Position numbers and translations under genes: made by a program. Under the pieces are notes generated by a model. The model was not told the origin of the DNA, made no database searches, and was given only the letters and a program-made list of their open reading frames with translations. DNA of 23,058 bases, from NCBI GenBank assembly GCA_007131745.1, contig SLPX01000288.1, forward strand, positions 1 through 23,058. Direction: 5' to 3'. How positions within the stretch are numbered: the first letter of the stretch is position 1; each line of letters opens with the position of its first letter. This stretch comes from Myxococcales bacterium. GTDB taxonomy: Bacteria; Myxococcota; Polyangia; HGW-17; SLPX01. Shown here in pieces: positions 14,310 through 23,058 of this stretch.

Positions 14310-15602
14310 ATGAAAACCGCAAAGCCCACGATCTTGCTCACAATCTGTCTTCTGCTCCCGCCGCTCCGAAATCTTCACTCTGAAAGTGCAAAGCGAGTCA
14401 AAAAGCTTACACTCGCCCATTGCTTGTCCATCGCAATTGCCGAAAGACCTGAGCTCAGGACGAAAAAAGCCAGGGTGGATGCATCCGCTGCGCGGATTCA
14501 CGAAGTAAGAAGCGAATACTTTCCGAGTTTAAAACTCAACGCCGGTTACGAGAGACATAAATACAACTTCAATCCGAAAGGCGGCAGACCCGACGGTACA
14601 GCCCGCAATGCTTGGGTGTTGGGTTCATCGCTGAGCTGGTCGATTCCGGCCATGATAGCGACAGGAAGCAGAGTCAGGTCCGCGGGTTCGCGTCACAGTT
14701 CGGAAAAGTTTAACATGAAGGCAGCGCGAAGAGTGGTGACGCTGGAGGTCACGCTGGCTTATTACAAGACACAAGAGACAAAAAAATACATCGAATTACT
14801 GGAAGCCGACTTGGAAAGGGCGCGCATTCACAAAAAATATGCGCATGTCCTGCTTGAAGTGGGTAAGGGCAGCCAAGCCGACATCCTACGGGCGGAAACC
14901 GCCATGGCGCGCACAAGACTGGAAATAACAAGAGCCAGATCGGGTCACCTCCAGGCGCTTGCTGCGCTCAAGACAGCTATGGGCCTGGACGTCAAAGAAT
15001 CTATCGCCCTCGCAGAGGTTACGATGAAAGTACCCGATGATCTTTTCAAGCCGCTCAAAACCCGGCGCCGACCCGAACAAGTTTCCATCCGCCATGTTCT
15101 CAAAGCGCAAAAACACGTTAGACAGGCTGCTTTGCACGATTTCTGGCCTGATCTGAAACTATACGGAGGAATCGAGTTACACGATGACATTTTCTTTCCT
15201 AAAGAGACGAACTGGTTCATAGGGTTGTCGCTGGAAATTCCTGTTTTCGGCTACTATGGAAAAACCTCCCGATGGATGCAAAGAAGGGCGGAAGTAGAAG
15301 AGGCCAAGGCCATCGTAAAAGAAACGGACGCAAGAACAGCCATTGAACTGGAAACGGCTTTTCTGCAACTCAAGGAGGCCGAAGCAGCTCTGGAAGCAGC
15401 GGAGGCACTTAAAGCCTCGGCAAAAAAGAACCTTGAAATAGACGAAAAAAGCTACCGTGAAGGTGCGGGCTCCATGGTGGCGCTCACGGATGCCAGGGCT
15501 GCATATTCCATGGCCAAAGCTGAAGTCGTAAGCGCGGTGTTCAACGCGTTCGTCAAGGCGGCGGAATACCGGTTTGCAGCGGGAAAGGACATGGAACCAT
15601 GA
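14310..15602 (+). CDS. TolC-family outer membrane efflux protein
   Basis: A 430-residue TolC/OEP protein: signal peptide about 1-25, then the two related halves of the family, each with long coiled-coil helices and beta-strand pairs. ALTLAHCLSIAIAE-like and RPELRTKKARVDASAARIHEVR start the first half. The second half starts near QVSIRHVLKAQKHVRQAA and ends in long A/E/K-rich helices. It would form the trimeric outer-membrane channel and periplasmic tunnel for the pump encoded downstream. AAGGA lies upstream of ATG, 2 bp after the sensor gene, and the end overlaps the adaptor start by 4 bp (ATGA). Confidence 0.9.
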   Translation: MKTAKPTILLTICLLLPPLRNLHSESAKRVKKLTLAHCLSIAIAERPELRTKKARVDASAARIHEVRSEYFPSLKLNAGYERHKYNFNPKGGRPDGTARNAWVLGSSLSWSIPAMIATGSRVRSAGSRHSSEKFNMKAARRVVTLEVTLAYYKTQETKKYIELLEADLERARIHKKYAHVLLEVGKGSQADILRAETAMARTRLEITRARSGHLQALAALKTAMGLDVKESIALAEVTMKVPDDLFKPLKTRRRPEQVSIRHVLKAQKHVRQAALHDFWPDLKLYGGIELHDDIFFPKETNWFIGLSLEIPVFGYYGKTSRWMQRRAEVEEAKAIVKETDARTAIELETAFLQLKEAEAALEAAEALKASAKKNLEIDEKSYREGAGSMVALTDARAAYSMAKAEVVSAVFNAFVKAAEYRFAAGKDMEP

Positions 15603-16699
15603 GCGCGGCGCGGCGCAAGAAGCATCGGCTGTGGCTATGGCTGCTTTTGCTCCTGGCCCTTCCCGCTCTTTCCCTCTTCATGTGGTTCTGGGCTTCGGCG
15701 GATCGAACCGACGGTAAAAGCAAACCGGCGTCCCCCGCCGTTGGAAGAGTGGAACAACAGGACAGGGTTCTTGCAACAGGGGTGGTGAGACCCCAGGTCG
15801 GAGCGGAAGTCAATGTTGGAACGAGGATATCGGGACGAGTCGAGTCGGTCCGCGCCGCCATAGGAGATCGTGTAAAAAAGGGAGATATCCTGGCAAAGCT
15901 GGAAAGAGACGAATTGGAAGCCGCCGTAAAAATGGCTGAAGCCGCTTCTTCCGCTGCATGGACCCGGCTCGCTCTCCTGCAGAAGGGATCCCGGCCCGAG
16001 GAAATCAAAGCAGCGCAGGCTTCGGTCGACGGGGCGCTCGCCGTCTCGAAAGACGCTGAACGCGAACTGGAACGAAGAAAAAGACTGTATGCCGAAGACC
16101 TTATATCAAGAGAACAGCTCGATCACGCTCAAAGGGATTTTGACGTGGCGCAGTCCAAGCTGAGAGCATCCGAAGAAGCAGCTGCACTGAAAAGAAAGCT
16201 GTACCGACCTGAAGAAATCGCGTTGGCGCGATATGCAGCGTTGGAAGCCGGGGCCGCTCTCGAAACAGCGAGGATCCGTCTCGATTACGCTATCATTCGT
16301 TCTCCCATTGACGGTGTGGTGGCCTCGGTGTCCATGCAAAACGGCGAATCCGTCAGCGTTGGACTCCAGGCGCCGACACTCGTAACGATTATCGACCTGG
16401 ATCGACTGCAAGTCGAGGCCTACGTTGATGAGGTGGACATAGGGAGGGTAAAACTCGGCGGACCCGCATCATTCACCGTAGACACCTACCCGGACTCGGT
16501 TTTCAAGGGGACGGTACACGCTATTTATCCCAAGGCGATCCTTGAAGACAATGTTGTCAACTACTTGACGATAATCTCTTTTTCCGCGCCCGCCGAGACT
16601 CTCAGACCCGGGATGACTGCGAACGTGTCCATTGAAACGGATCCAACCCGAAGAAACGGCTCAAAGAGCGAAGCCGTTGCAGGCCAAGACACCCATTGA
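15599..16699 (+). CDS. HlyD/MacA-type periplasmic adaptor (membrane fusion protein)
   Basis: A 366-residue adaptor with an N-terminal membrane anchor (about 13-32) after a basic start. It has a lipoyl-like half motif (GTRISGRVESVRAAIGDRVKKG and GDILAKLE), long helical-hairpin arms (about 100-215, rich in A/E/R with ISREQLDHA) and the second lipoyl half SPIDGVVASVSMQNGESV. Beta-barrel and membrane-proximal parts follow, with LRPGMTANVSIETD near the end. This order is that of MacA/HlyD proteins, which link an inner-membrane ABC transporter to TolC. It overlaps the TolC gene by 4 bp and precedes the ATPase gene, so pump assembly is encoded in order. Confidence 0.9.
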   Translation: MSAARRKKHRLWLWLLLLLALPALSLFMWFWASADRTDGKSKPASPAVGRVEQQDRVLATGVVRPQVGAEVNVGTRISGRVESVRAAIGDRVKKGDILAKLERDELEAAVKMAEAASSAAWTRLALLQKGSRPEEIKAAQASVDGALAVSKDAERELERRKRLYAEDLISREQLDHAQRDFDVAQSKLRASEEAAALKRKLYRPEEIALARYAALEAGAALETARIRLDYAIIRSPIDGVVASVSMQNGESVSVGLQAPTLVTIIDLDRLQVEAYVDEVDIGRVKLGGPASFTVDTYPDSVFKGTVHAIYPKAILEDNVVNYLTIISFSAPAETLRPGMTANVSIETDPTRRNGSKSEAVAGQDTH

Positions 16700-16734
16700 A
16701 CGAACTGGAATCGTGTTCCAAAGGAGACAACCAC

Positions 16735-17466
16735 ATGATCCAATTGGAAAAAATCAACAAAACATACCACACCAAGCTCCAGCAATCGGTTACAGCGGCA
16801 TTCGATGTATCGATCTGCATTGAAACCGGCGACTTCGTGGCGATAACCGGCTCATCCGGTTCCGGCAAATCAACGATTCTGAATCTTATCGGCTGCCTTG
16901 ATACCCCGGACTCGGGGTCATATCGTCTTGCAGGTTCGGAAATCACGACCATGGACGATGATGAACTGTCCAAGCTCAGGGCCGAAACATTCGGGTTTGT
17001 TTTTCAATCATTTCATCTTCTACAGGGCCTTAGCGTGGAAGAAAACACCGCTCTTCCACTTGTATATCGCCCCGGTTTTTCTCCACCGGTTTCGGCATCG
17101 GAAATATTGAAAAACGTCGGCCTGGGAGATCGAGGCGATCATTTACCCAACGAGCTTTCAGGCGGCCAGAAGCAGCGTGTGGCGATCGCCAGGGCTCTCA
17201 TTGGAGACCCGAAAGTCATCCTCGCCGATGAACCCACCGGTAATCTCGACTCCAAGGCGACCGACGAAATCATGCTGATTTTGGAAGAATTGAACCGAAA
17301 CGGCCGCACGCTCGTCATGGTTACTCATGATAACGATATCGCCGCCCGTGCCGGCCGCATCATCCGGATGGAGGACGGAAAGATCGTTGAAGACAAAAAG
17401 AACACGGAAGACAACGTAGGGAATCCATGTTCCGACTCTTCGCAGGAGAAGGAGGATTCACAATGA
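16735..17466 (+). CDS. ABC transporter ATPase, MacB/LolD type
   Basis: A 243-residue ABC ATPase. The sequence shows Walker [10 protein letters not shown] (39-47), Q-loop Gln91 in VFQSFHLL, signature LSGGQKQ (141-147), Walker B VILADEP (161-167), D-loop NLDS and the switch His198 in MVTHD. Sequence style matches the MacB/LolD/FtsE subfamily, which powers FtsX-type permeases (mechanotransmission). I chose ATG 16735 because AAGGAG is 8 nt upstream; TTG 16696, overlapping the adaptor stop, is possible. Unlike MacB the ATPase is a separate gene. Its end overlaps the permease ATG by 4 bp, so it is translationally coupled. Confidence 0.92.
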   Translation: MIQLEKINKTYHTKLQQSVTAAFDVSICIETGDFVAITGSSGSGKSTILNLIGCLDTPDSGSYRLAGSEITTMDDDELSKLRAETFGFVFQSFHLLQGLSVEENTALPLVYRPGFSPPVSASEILKNVGLGDRGDHLPNELSGGQKQRVAIARALIGDPKVILADEPTGNLDSKATDEIMLILEELNRNGRTLVMVTHDNDIAARAGRIIRMEDGKIVEDKKNTEDNVGNPCSDSSQEKEDSQ

Positions 17467-18668
17467 AATTTTTCGCAATGATCGGACAGGCATTCCGCTC
17501 ACTCGGAGAACACAAGGGAAAAACCATACTGATGATGCTGGGTCCGGCCGTAGGAGCGGCTGCTCTGACCATCGTCTTGAGCGTGGTGGAAGGATCCGCC
17601 CACGGAATGCGGTCAAGGGTGGAATCATTCGGCCACCGGAGTTTCATGATTCTAGCGGGCGACGGAATGCCTCCCGCGGATCTGAAGATCACAACATTGA
17701 CCCTCGGTGACGCCGAGGCGATTCAAAAAGCCCACTCCGATGTGCAGATCGTAGCCCCCGCGCTGCAGCGACGAGGGGTGACCGTGGAATTCGAAGGCAA
17801 GCACACCAATGCACCCGTCTTCGGCGTGACACCGGTCTGGCAGCCTTCCTGGAATTGGAAAGTTACAAGAGGCCGTTCAATAGAACAGGAAGACCTGGAT
17901 CAAATGAGACGGGTCTGCCTGGTAGGACAAACCGTAAAGAAGGCCGTTTTCGGAGATGTGGATCCGGTCGGCAAAACCATAAGAGTGGGTAAAAATAATT
18001 TTACGGTCATAGGCGAACTGGACGACAGAGGGGCCGGGCCTTCGGGCGGAGACATGAACAACCGCGTGGTCATCCCGCTGACAACAATGATGCGCCGCGT
18101 GGCGAATGTTGATCATATATCCCACATAAGAGTCGTGCTCAGAACTTCGGCGAACATGGAAGAAGTCGCCGAAACACTGCGAAACCTGCTGCGGAAAAGG
18201 CACAACATAAAGCCGCCGCAACACGATGATTTCGGAATCGTAACTCCGAAAACTATTTCCAAAATGGCGGTGGAAATAAGCTCCACTCTGAAAACCCTCC
18301 TCCTGGTAACAGCAATTGTCTGCCTGCTTGGAGGCGGCGTAGTCGTGATGGCGATCATGCTCATGTCGGTCTCCGAGCGAACAAACGAGGTGGGCATCAG
18401 AAGAGCGGTAGGAGCCACCCGAGGAGACATAATGATCCAGTTTCTATCCGAGGCCGTACTCTCCACGACCGCGGGAGGAATCGTCGGGTTTGCCCTTGGA
18501 CTGGGCGGACTGGCCGTATTGCTGAAGATGACTCAAATGAAACCGATTTTCTCGCCAACGATTGTGTTGCTTGGAATAGCCGTCTCAGTGATCATAGGTG
18601 TCATCTTCGGTCTATTGCCCGCATATCGCGCGGCGCGGCTCCAACCGGTCGACGCTCTCCGTGATTGA
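17463..18668 (+). CDS. FtsX/MacB-type ABC permease 1
   Basis: A 401-residue permease with an N-terminal membrane helix (about 18-40). A large periplasmic MacB-PCD-like domain (about 45-270) holds typical stretches such as RRVCLVGQTVKKAVFG and DPVGKTIRVGKNNFTVIGEL. Three C-terminal membrane helices form an FtsX domain, with ERTNEVGIRRAVGATRGDIM between the first two. The start ATG 17463 overlaps the ATPase stop (ATGA) and has GGAGGA upstream; the in-frame start at 17427 is less likely. Paired with a second, diverged permease just downstream, it probably forms a heterodimer driven by two copies of the ATPase. Confidence 0.9.
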   Translation: MKFFAMIGQAFRSLGEHKGKTILMMLGPAVGAAALTIVLSVVEGSAHGMRSRVESFGHRSFMILAGDGMPPADLKITTLTLGDAEAIQKAHSDVQIVAPALQRRGVTVEFEGKHTNAPVFGVTPVWQPSWNWKVTRGRSIEQEDLDQMRRVCLVGQTVKKAVFGDVDPVGKTIRVGKNNFTVIGELDDRGAGPSGGDMNNRVVIPLTTMMRRVANVDHISHIRVVLRTSANMEEVAETLRNLLRKRHNIKPPQHDDFGIVTPKTISKMAVEISSTLKTLLLVTAIVCLLGGGVVVMAIMLMSVSERTNEVGIRRAVGATRGDIMIQFLSEAVLSTTAGGIVGFALGLGGLAVLLKMTQMKPIFSPTIVLLGIAVSVIIGVIFGLLPAYRAARLQPVDALRD

Positions 18669-18691
18669 GATCCAATGCGTCGGAGTTCAAC

Positions 18692-19969
18692 TTGAAGCGA
18701 ATCGCTCTCACAAAGACTGTATTTGAAGCTTTTCGCCGATTTCCCGGACGCTCTGCTATTGTTTTGTTGACGGTGGCCTTCGGGACAACCACCATTGTCT
18801 CCATAGATGGGATCGGCCGCGGATCCAGGGCGCGGGTACAGGAGAACCTGGATCTGCTCGGCAGAAACATCGTCATCGTAACCGCCGGCAGAACAAGAGT
18901 CATCGCCGGCAGAAAACGACAGACAGAGACCGTGACCACGCTGACCGCGGGAGACGCCGAGGCCGTGGCGCAAAGAATGCGTGAAACAATTTCAGCGGTC
19001 ACTCCTCAGAACTCGAAAACACTTACCATCATAAGAGGCCCGGTTTCACATGCAGCCGAAGTAATAGGAGTAGGAAGTCAATACCCGGCTATACGAAACA
19101 CTTCAACGGCCCAGGGGCGCTTCTTTTCAAAATCGGAAAACCGAACAAGAGTCCGGATTGCGGTCTTGGGTCACCGTGTATACCAAACCCTTTTCCCCGA
19201 AGGTGGAAACGCATCGGGTGCAATGATCAGAATCAACCGCATACCGTTTCAGGTCATCGGTGTCATGAAACCTCGCGGCGCTGCGCTTTCGGGACAAGAC
19301 GAAGACAACCAAATATTCGTCCCTCTCAATACGGCGCTTCGCCGGCTTTTCAATGTGGATCACGTAGAAAGCATTCTTTTTCAAGTCCGCGATGGAGAAT
19401 CCATGGACAAAGCCATGTCGGCCATCGGAGCAATATTGAGAGAACGTCATCGACTGGCAGCTCACCATCCGGATGATTTCACAATCCAGACCCAGCAACA
19501 AGTCCTGGAAGCTCAGGTCGAAATTGCATCTCGTTTCGACGAAATTATGATCGTGGTGATCCCGATTACGGTCCTCATCGCAGCACTTGGCGTTTTTGCC
19601 GTCATGACATTGGGAGTCAATCGACGAAAGCCTGAAATCGGACTCAGGCGAGCGATCGGAGCCACCAAAATAGATATCCTCGGCCAATTCCTCCTGGAAG
19701 GACTCCTTCTCTGCTTTCTTGGATCGCTGACCGGGGTTTTCCTTTCGATCCTTGTAACTTCCTTACTGACCTTAGGATTGAACATTCCGGCTTCTCCGGA
19801 TCCTGCTGTCATGGGTGTGGCTACCTTTGTCTCCATCGCCGTAGGCCTCGCGTCGGGGCTTCATCCGGCATGGACCGCCGCTCAACTGAACCCGGTTTCA
19901 GCCCTGCGCGGCACAAAAGACGCCAGGCGCCGGGACGAATCTGAAAACGAAAAAAAATCTCGTGTTTGA
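18692..19969 (+). CDS. FtsX/MacB-type ABC permease 2
   Basis: A permease of about 425 residues with the same plan as its upstream neighbour: N-terminal helix (about 20-38), MacB-PCD-like periplasmic domain with VLGHRVYQTLFPEGGNASG and RINRIPFQVIGVM, then an FtsX domain with GVNRRKPEIGLRRAIGATKIDI between membrane helices. Start choice: TTG 18692 has GGAG 6 nt upstream and gives a basic start; TTG 18665 overlaps the previous stop (TTGA) and is the alternative. Divergence between the two permeases argues for an obligate heterodimer rather than a recent copy. It is the last gene of the efflux operon and converges with the MlaE gene after 25 bp. Confidence 0.88.
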   Translation: MKRIALTKTVFEAFRRFPGRSAIVLLTVAFGTTTIVSIDGIGRGSRARVQENLDLLGRNIVIVTAGRTRVIAGRKRQTETVTTLTAGDAEAVAQRMRETISAVTPQNSKTLTIIRGPVSHAAEVIGVGSQYPAIRNTSTAQGRFFSKSENRTRVRIAVLGHRVYQTLFPEGGNASGAMIRINRIPFQVIGVMKPRGAALSGQDEDNQIFVPLNTALRRLFNVDHVESILFQVRDGESMDKAMSAIGAILRERHRLAAHHPDDFTIQTQQQVLEAQVEIASRFDEIMIVVIPITVLIAALGVFAVMTLGVNRRKPEIGLRRAIGATKIDILGQFLLEGLLLCFLGSLTGVFLSILVTSLLTLGLNIPASPDPAVMGVATFVSIAVGLASGLHPAWTAAQLNPVSALRGTKDARRRDESENEKKSRV

Positions 19970-19994
19970 TCTCCGCGGATCCCAAAAACCGGCT

Positions 19995-21110
19995 CTATCG
20001 CAAGAGGGTGTTTACGGTTGTTATAAGACCGTCGGCCACAATCAGCGCGAATATGGATGCAACCACCGCGCGGGTGGCCGCCTTGCCCACGGCCTCGGCC
20101 GAAGGTTTGACACCCAGCCCCGTGTATGAACCGATCAAAACGATGAGCCATCCGAACACCACGCTTTTTCCCAAGCCGTGAACCAGATCGTTCAGCCGCA
20201 ACGCCTGCATTGTCTGGTTCAGGTACGCCTCGAACCCAAGTCTCATGTAAAACACCCCGATGGCCATGCCGGCCGCTATAGTCACAAGAGCGGCAATCGC
20301 GGTAAGAAAAGGTTGTGTGACTGTTATAGCAATCATTCGAGGAGCAACGAGGTACTTCACGGGTTCTATCCCCATGACCTCAAGAGCGTCCAGCTCCTCG
20401 CCCACTTTCATGGTGCCTATTTCGGCTGCGATAGCCGAACCCGTTCGGCCGGAAACCACGACCGCTGTCAACAAGGGCGCCAACTCTCTTAACGCGGACA
20501 CACCGACAAGATTGGCTACATAAATTGCCGCTCCGAAAGTTCTGAGTTGATAAGATGCCTGAAACGCCAGGATCAATCCAAGCAACGCTCCTATTATGGC
20601 GACAACCGGAACAGCCTCGGCTCCCATGGTAAAGATCTCATCCCACACCGCGCCTTTTCTTCGTCCCTTTCGAGAAAACAAGCCCAAGACACCGGCGACG
20701 AATGATTCGGCCACAAACACCAAAACGTTTACAAAACCATTTCCCTTATCAGCTCCCCAGGATCCCAGTCGCAGAAGCCATCCTTCGCGAATCACAGGCA
20801 CACCTTCGTCTACGGCGGGAAACTCGGACAAAAGATTTCGTACCCGATCCGGGATATCCATGAAACCGACCGAAACGCCTGCGACTCCGGCCCGATCCAC
20901 CAGACAGGCAAGCGCGGACGCTCCGACCGAATCAATGTATTCCACCCCGGCAAGACTTATTTCAATGTTCTTTTTCTTTTTAAGCAAGGCATTCGTCCGG
21001 CGCACAAACTCCCTTGCCGTGAAGCGATTCACCGCCCCCCCGAGCCTGCATAGCAACAGATCCCCCCTGTCTTCGATTTCCAGCCGCCAAAGAGCATTGG
21101 GGTCCTGCAT
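19995..21110 (-). CDS. STAS-MlaE fusion, phospholipid ABC permease
   Basis: A 371-residue protein. The N-terminal 100 residues are a STAS/MlaB-like domain (EISLAGVEYIDSVGASALACLVDRAG, with the usual D-S-x-G-A-S/G pattern). The rest is an MlaE permease: EAVPVVAIIGALLGLILAFQ, GVSALRELAPLLTAVVVSGR-like, GTMKVGEELDALEVMGIEPV and closing helices. MlaE works with MlaF ATPase, MlaB and MCE proteins to move phospholipids between inner and outer membrane. Here MlaB and MlaE are one polypeptide, and no ATPase or MCE gene lies in the window, so partners must be elsewhere. The ribosome site GAGGAA precedes ATG. It follows proS by 80 bp on the same strand and may be co-transcribed with it. Confidence 0.9.
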   Translation of the reverse strand: MQDPNALWRLEIEDRGDLLLCRLGGAVNRFTAREFVRRTNALLKKKKNIEISLAGVEYIDSVGASALACLVDRAGVAGVSVGFMDIPDRVRNLLSEFPAVDEGVPVIREGWLLRLGSWGADKGNGFVNVLVFVAESFVAGVLGLFSRKGRRKGAVWDEIFTMGAEAVPVVAIIGALLGLILAFQASYQLRTFGAAIYVANLVGVSALRELAPLLTAVVVSGRTGSAIAAEIGTMKVGEELDALEVMGIEPVKYLVAPRMIAITVTQPFLTAIAALVTIAAGMAIGVFYMRLGFEAYLNQTMQALRLNDLVHGLGKSVVFGWLIVLIGSYTGLGVKPSAEAVGKAATRAVVASIFALIVADGLITTVNTLLR

Positions 21111-21190
21111 TCGATTCCTCGATTACGAAACAATCTTTAGCGTCGGCAGTCAAAGCAAGCTTGTTTAACCCGACCTCAATGACATCCTGT

Positions 21191-22714
21191 TCAGTATGCC
21201 TTCGCAGTCAAAACCCTCTTTTCGGAAGGTTTTCCGCACATAATACACCCTCCGTGTTCTTCCTCGGCATCCCATGGCATGCACCTTATCGTCACGGTGG
21301 TCTCTTCTTTCATGCGGGCTTCACACGCTGCATCCCCGCACCAGTGCACATGGCTGAAAACGCTTCCCTTCGAATATACTTGCTTGAACTCATCATAGGA
21401 GTCAATGCGCATGGACATTTTCTCCCTACGTTCACAGGCCGCTTCGAATAATTCGACTTGCAGTTTTTCAAGCAAACCCATGACCTTGGGTGAAAGCCCT
21501 TCATCGTCATTGATAGACCAGGAACTCTTTTCAGCCGCCTTGCCAGCCCTTGCCTTGTACATGATCCGCCCATTTTCCAGATCTCGAGGCCCGAGTTCCA
21601 GCCGCAAGGGCACACCTCTCCTTTCCCAATAATAAAATTTGTTTCCCGGCTTTAACCCTTCCCGATCATCGATCTCGACGACAAGGGGCCACTCCCCGAT
21701 CCTGTTCTTCTTGAGATCCTCTTGTATGCGCCGGGCTGTTTCCAACACAGCGGAGCGCTGCTCTTCATTACGATAGATTGGCACCAAGACAACGTGAACC
21801 GGGGCCAGCCTGGGCGGAACCACGAATCCGGTATCATCACTATGCGTCATAATCAACCCGCCCACCAGCCTGGTTGACACCCCCCAACTCGTCTGCCAAA
21901 CGTACTCTTCTTCTCCATCACGATTCTGGAACTTGACATCAAACGCCTTGCCGAAATTCTGGCCCAAGTCATGAGACGTACCGGCCTGAAGAGCCATGCC
22001 GTTTTGCATCATGGCTTCTATTGTCATCGACTTCAGCGCTCCGGCGAAGCGTTCCGAATCGGTCTTATCCCCCTTGACCACGGGCATAGCCATCGTAGTC
22101 TCCGCAAACTCGGCATAGACATCCAACATCTTGCGGGCTTCTTTCAACGCATCTTCGTGAGATGCATGGGCTGTGTGTCCCTCCTGCCACAAAAACTCGC
22201 CTGTCCGGAGGAACATGCGGGTCTTTAACTCCCAACGCATCACGTTGGCCCACTGGTTGATGAGCAAGGGCAGATCTCTCCACGACTGGATCCACTTGCT
22301 GAAATAGTGGCCTATTATGGTTTCAGAAGTAGGCCTGACCACATAGGGTTCCTCAAGCTTCTTGCCTCCGGCATGGGTAACAACAGCAAGTTCCGGGGAA
22401 AAACCCTCGACGTGTTCCGCTTCCTTTTCAATAAACGACATCGGAATCAGGAGTGGAAAATAGGCGTTCTTGTGCCCTGTCTCCTTGAAACGCGTGTCCA
22501 GAGCGCGTTGCATTTTTTCCCAAACCGCATAACCATTCGGCTTGATCACCATGCATCCCTTGACCACCTCGGCCGGTTCAGCCAGGTCGCCTGCCCTGAT
22601 CACATCCTGGTACCATTGTGCGTAGTTTTCACTTCGAAGGGTGATTCCGACTTCCTTGGTCGCACCCTTTCCGGTTCCTCCCTGTGCGCTTTCCTGTTTT
22701 TTTTCCTTGCTCAT
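21191..22714 (-). CDS. proS: Prolyl-tRNA synthetase, archaeal/eukaryotic-type
   Basis: A 507-residue class II synthetase that charges tRNA-Pro with proline in the cytoplasm. I chose ATG 22714 (AGAGGAG just upstream) over the in-frame ATG 22747. The catalytic core shows [31 protein letters not shown], the motif 2 region [17 protein letters not shown] and the motif 3 region [22 protein letters not shown]. The anticodon-binding domain and a C-terminal zinc-type region (C-x4-C ... C ... C-x2-C) follow, and the protein ends in Tyr. There is no editing (INS) insertion between motifs 2 and 3, and the length is near 500 rather than 570, so this is the archaeal/eukaryotic-like type found in some bacteria, not the E. 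coli type. Confidence 0.95.
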   Translation of the reverse strand: MSKEKKQESAQGGTGKGATKEVGITLRSENYAQWYQDVIRAGDLAEPAEVVKGCMVIKPNGYAVWEKMQRALDTRFKETGHKNAYFPLLIPMSFIEKEAEHVEGFSPELAVVTHAGGKKLEEPYVVRPTSETIIGHYFSKWIQSWRDLPLLINQWANVMRWELKTRMFLRTGEFLWQEGHTAHASHEDALKEARKMLDVYAEFAETTMAMPVVKGDKTDSERFAGALKSMTIEAMMQNGMALQAGTSHDLGQNFGKAFDVKFQNRDGEEEYVWQTSWGVSTRLVGGLIMTHSDDTGFVVPPRLAPVHVVLVPIYRNEEQRSAVLETARRIQEDLKKNRIGEWPLVVEIDDREGLKPGNKFYYWERRGVPLRLELGPRDLENGRIMYKARAGKAAEKSSWSINDDEGLSPKVMGLLEKLQVELFEAACERREKMSMRIDSYDEFKQVYSKGSVFSHVHWCGDAACEARMKEETTVTIRCMPWDAEEEHGGCIMCGKPSEKRVLTAKAY

Positions 22715-22823
22715 GATCTCCTCTGTACTCGAACTCTTGATAAACATTCAACCTGCACGCCGACACTCACTCAATATTCCAATCGGGAGGTTTATACAAC
22801 ATCTCACAGGAATTGCAGCTTTC
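22715..22823. other. Upstream region of proS
   Basis: Holds the ribosome site of proS (AGAGGAG) and presumably its promoter, which I could not identify. No gene is seen. Confidence 0.4.
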
Positions 22824-23058
22824 TTAGGGCTGATTCAAAAATAACTCCTGGATTCGGACGCCGATCCGACTGATCGAGCGAACCTGTTGATTTACGGTAC
22901 TCAACAAACCGGCGATCACAGCGATGCCGAACCATGGGTTTTCGCAGGCTCCGAAACCGCCGGACGTCGCCGTTTGAAGCTTACCCTTCGGGTAGCATCG
23001 TCGGCGACTCGGTCGAATCCCTTCAGCCCTTCGGGCAGCGGGCTTCGAACGCCGGCTT
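22824..23058. repeat. Dispersed repeat element, truncated by the window edge, with TTCG-loop hairpins
   Basis: It starts TTAGGGCTGATTCAAAAATA, matching the left end of the 6453-6627 element (TTAGGGCTGACTCAAGAATA) at 18 of 20 bases; the sequence further in differs. Downstream are two tight hairpins with TTCG loops, near 22979-22997 (ACCC-TTCG-GGT core) and 23025-23039 (GCCC-TTCG-GGC core). A minus-strand frame is open from the window edge to TAA at 22824-22826 (about 78 codons) but has no start or recognisable domain, so I do not call it a gene. The other end is beyond the window. Confidence 0.5.

Noticed and set aside
22979..23039. CRISPR array suggested by repeated CCCTTCGGG
   Set aside because: Only two short hairpin cores without regular repeat-spacer spacing; they are stem-loops.
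22824..23058. Minus-strand frame open to the window edge, ending in LFLNQP
   Set aside because: It lies wholly inside the repeat, other frames are also largely open, and no start or domain is visible.

Overview
The window is about 23 kb of moderately GC-rich bacterial DNA. Four secreted lipoproteins with N-terminal lipoboxes, a Myxococcus-type Cys-rich DUF4215 repeat, an FG-GAP/CARDB surface lipoprotein, a stand-alone MlaE permease and an archaeal/eukaryotic-type prolyl-tRNA synthetase suggest a Gram-negative, diderm lineage of the former Deltaproteobacteria (Myxococcota/Bradymonadota-like). That placement is inference from gene content; there is no rRNA gene to fix it.

Layout. (1) 217-4471: two convergent genes for large secreted lipoproteins, one built from seven beta-propeller-like repeats and one with Cys-rich, FG-GAP and CARDB regions. 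(2) About 4800-6630: a more AT-rich accessory patch with two divergent PIN-domain toxin-antitoxin modules. The left toxin is frameshifted; the right is intact (Phd/YefM antitoxin plus VapC, with a 12-bp tandem direct repeat across its promoter). It closes with a 175-bp element bounded by 10-bp inverted repeats whose terminal motif recurs at 22824. (3) 6628-9187: a HEAT-repeat lipoprotein, then two very small genes. The first (8479-8661) is only 60 codons and carries an in-frame TGA exactly where a Cys is expected in a DUF6132-like membrane protein: a candidate new small selenoprotein. The second is a small four-Cys protein. (4) 9251-12330: a two-gene leftward unit of a P-loop kinase-like protein and a HExxH lipoprotein metallopeptidase. 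(5) 12519-19969: an eight-gene rightward operon of ECF sigma factor, zf-HC2 anti-sigma, CnrX/ZraP-like periplasmic sensor, TolC-type outer membrane protein, HlyD-type adaptor, MacB-type ATPase and two FtsX-type permeases. (6) 19995-22714: leftward proS and a STAS-MlaE fusion. (7) 22824 to the edge: a second copy of the intergenic repeat end with strong TTCG-loop hairpins.

How the genes work together. The operon at 12519-19969 looks like a self-regulated tripartite efflux machine. A CnrYXH-like regulatory trio (membrane anti-sigma, periplasmic sensor, ECF sigma) is wired to a MacAB-TolC-like pump instead of the usual RND pump. Genes overlap by 4 bp at several junctions, implying translational coupling. 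The most unusual item is the putative Sec-containing micro-protein at 8479-8661; it has no long open reading frame because its TGA codon splits it, and an ordinary gene caller would miss it.
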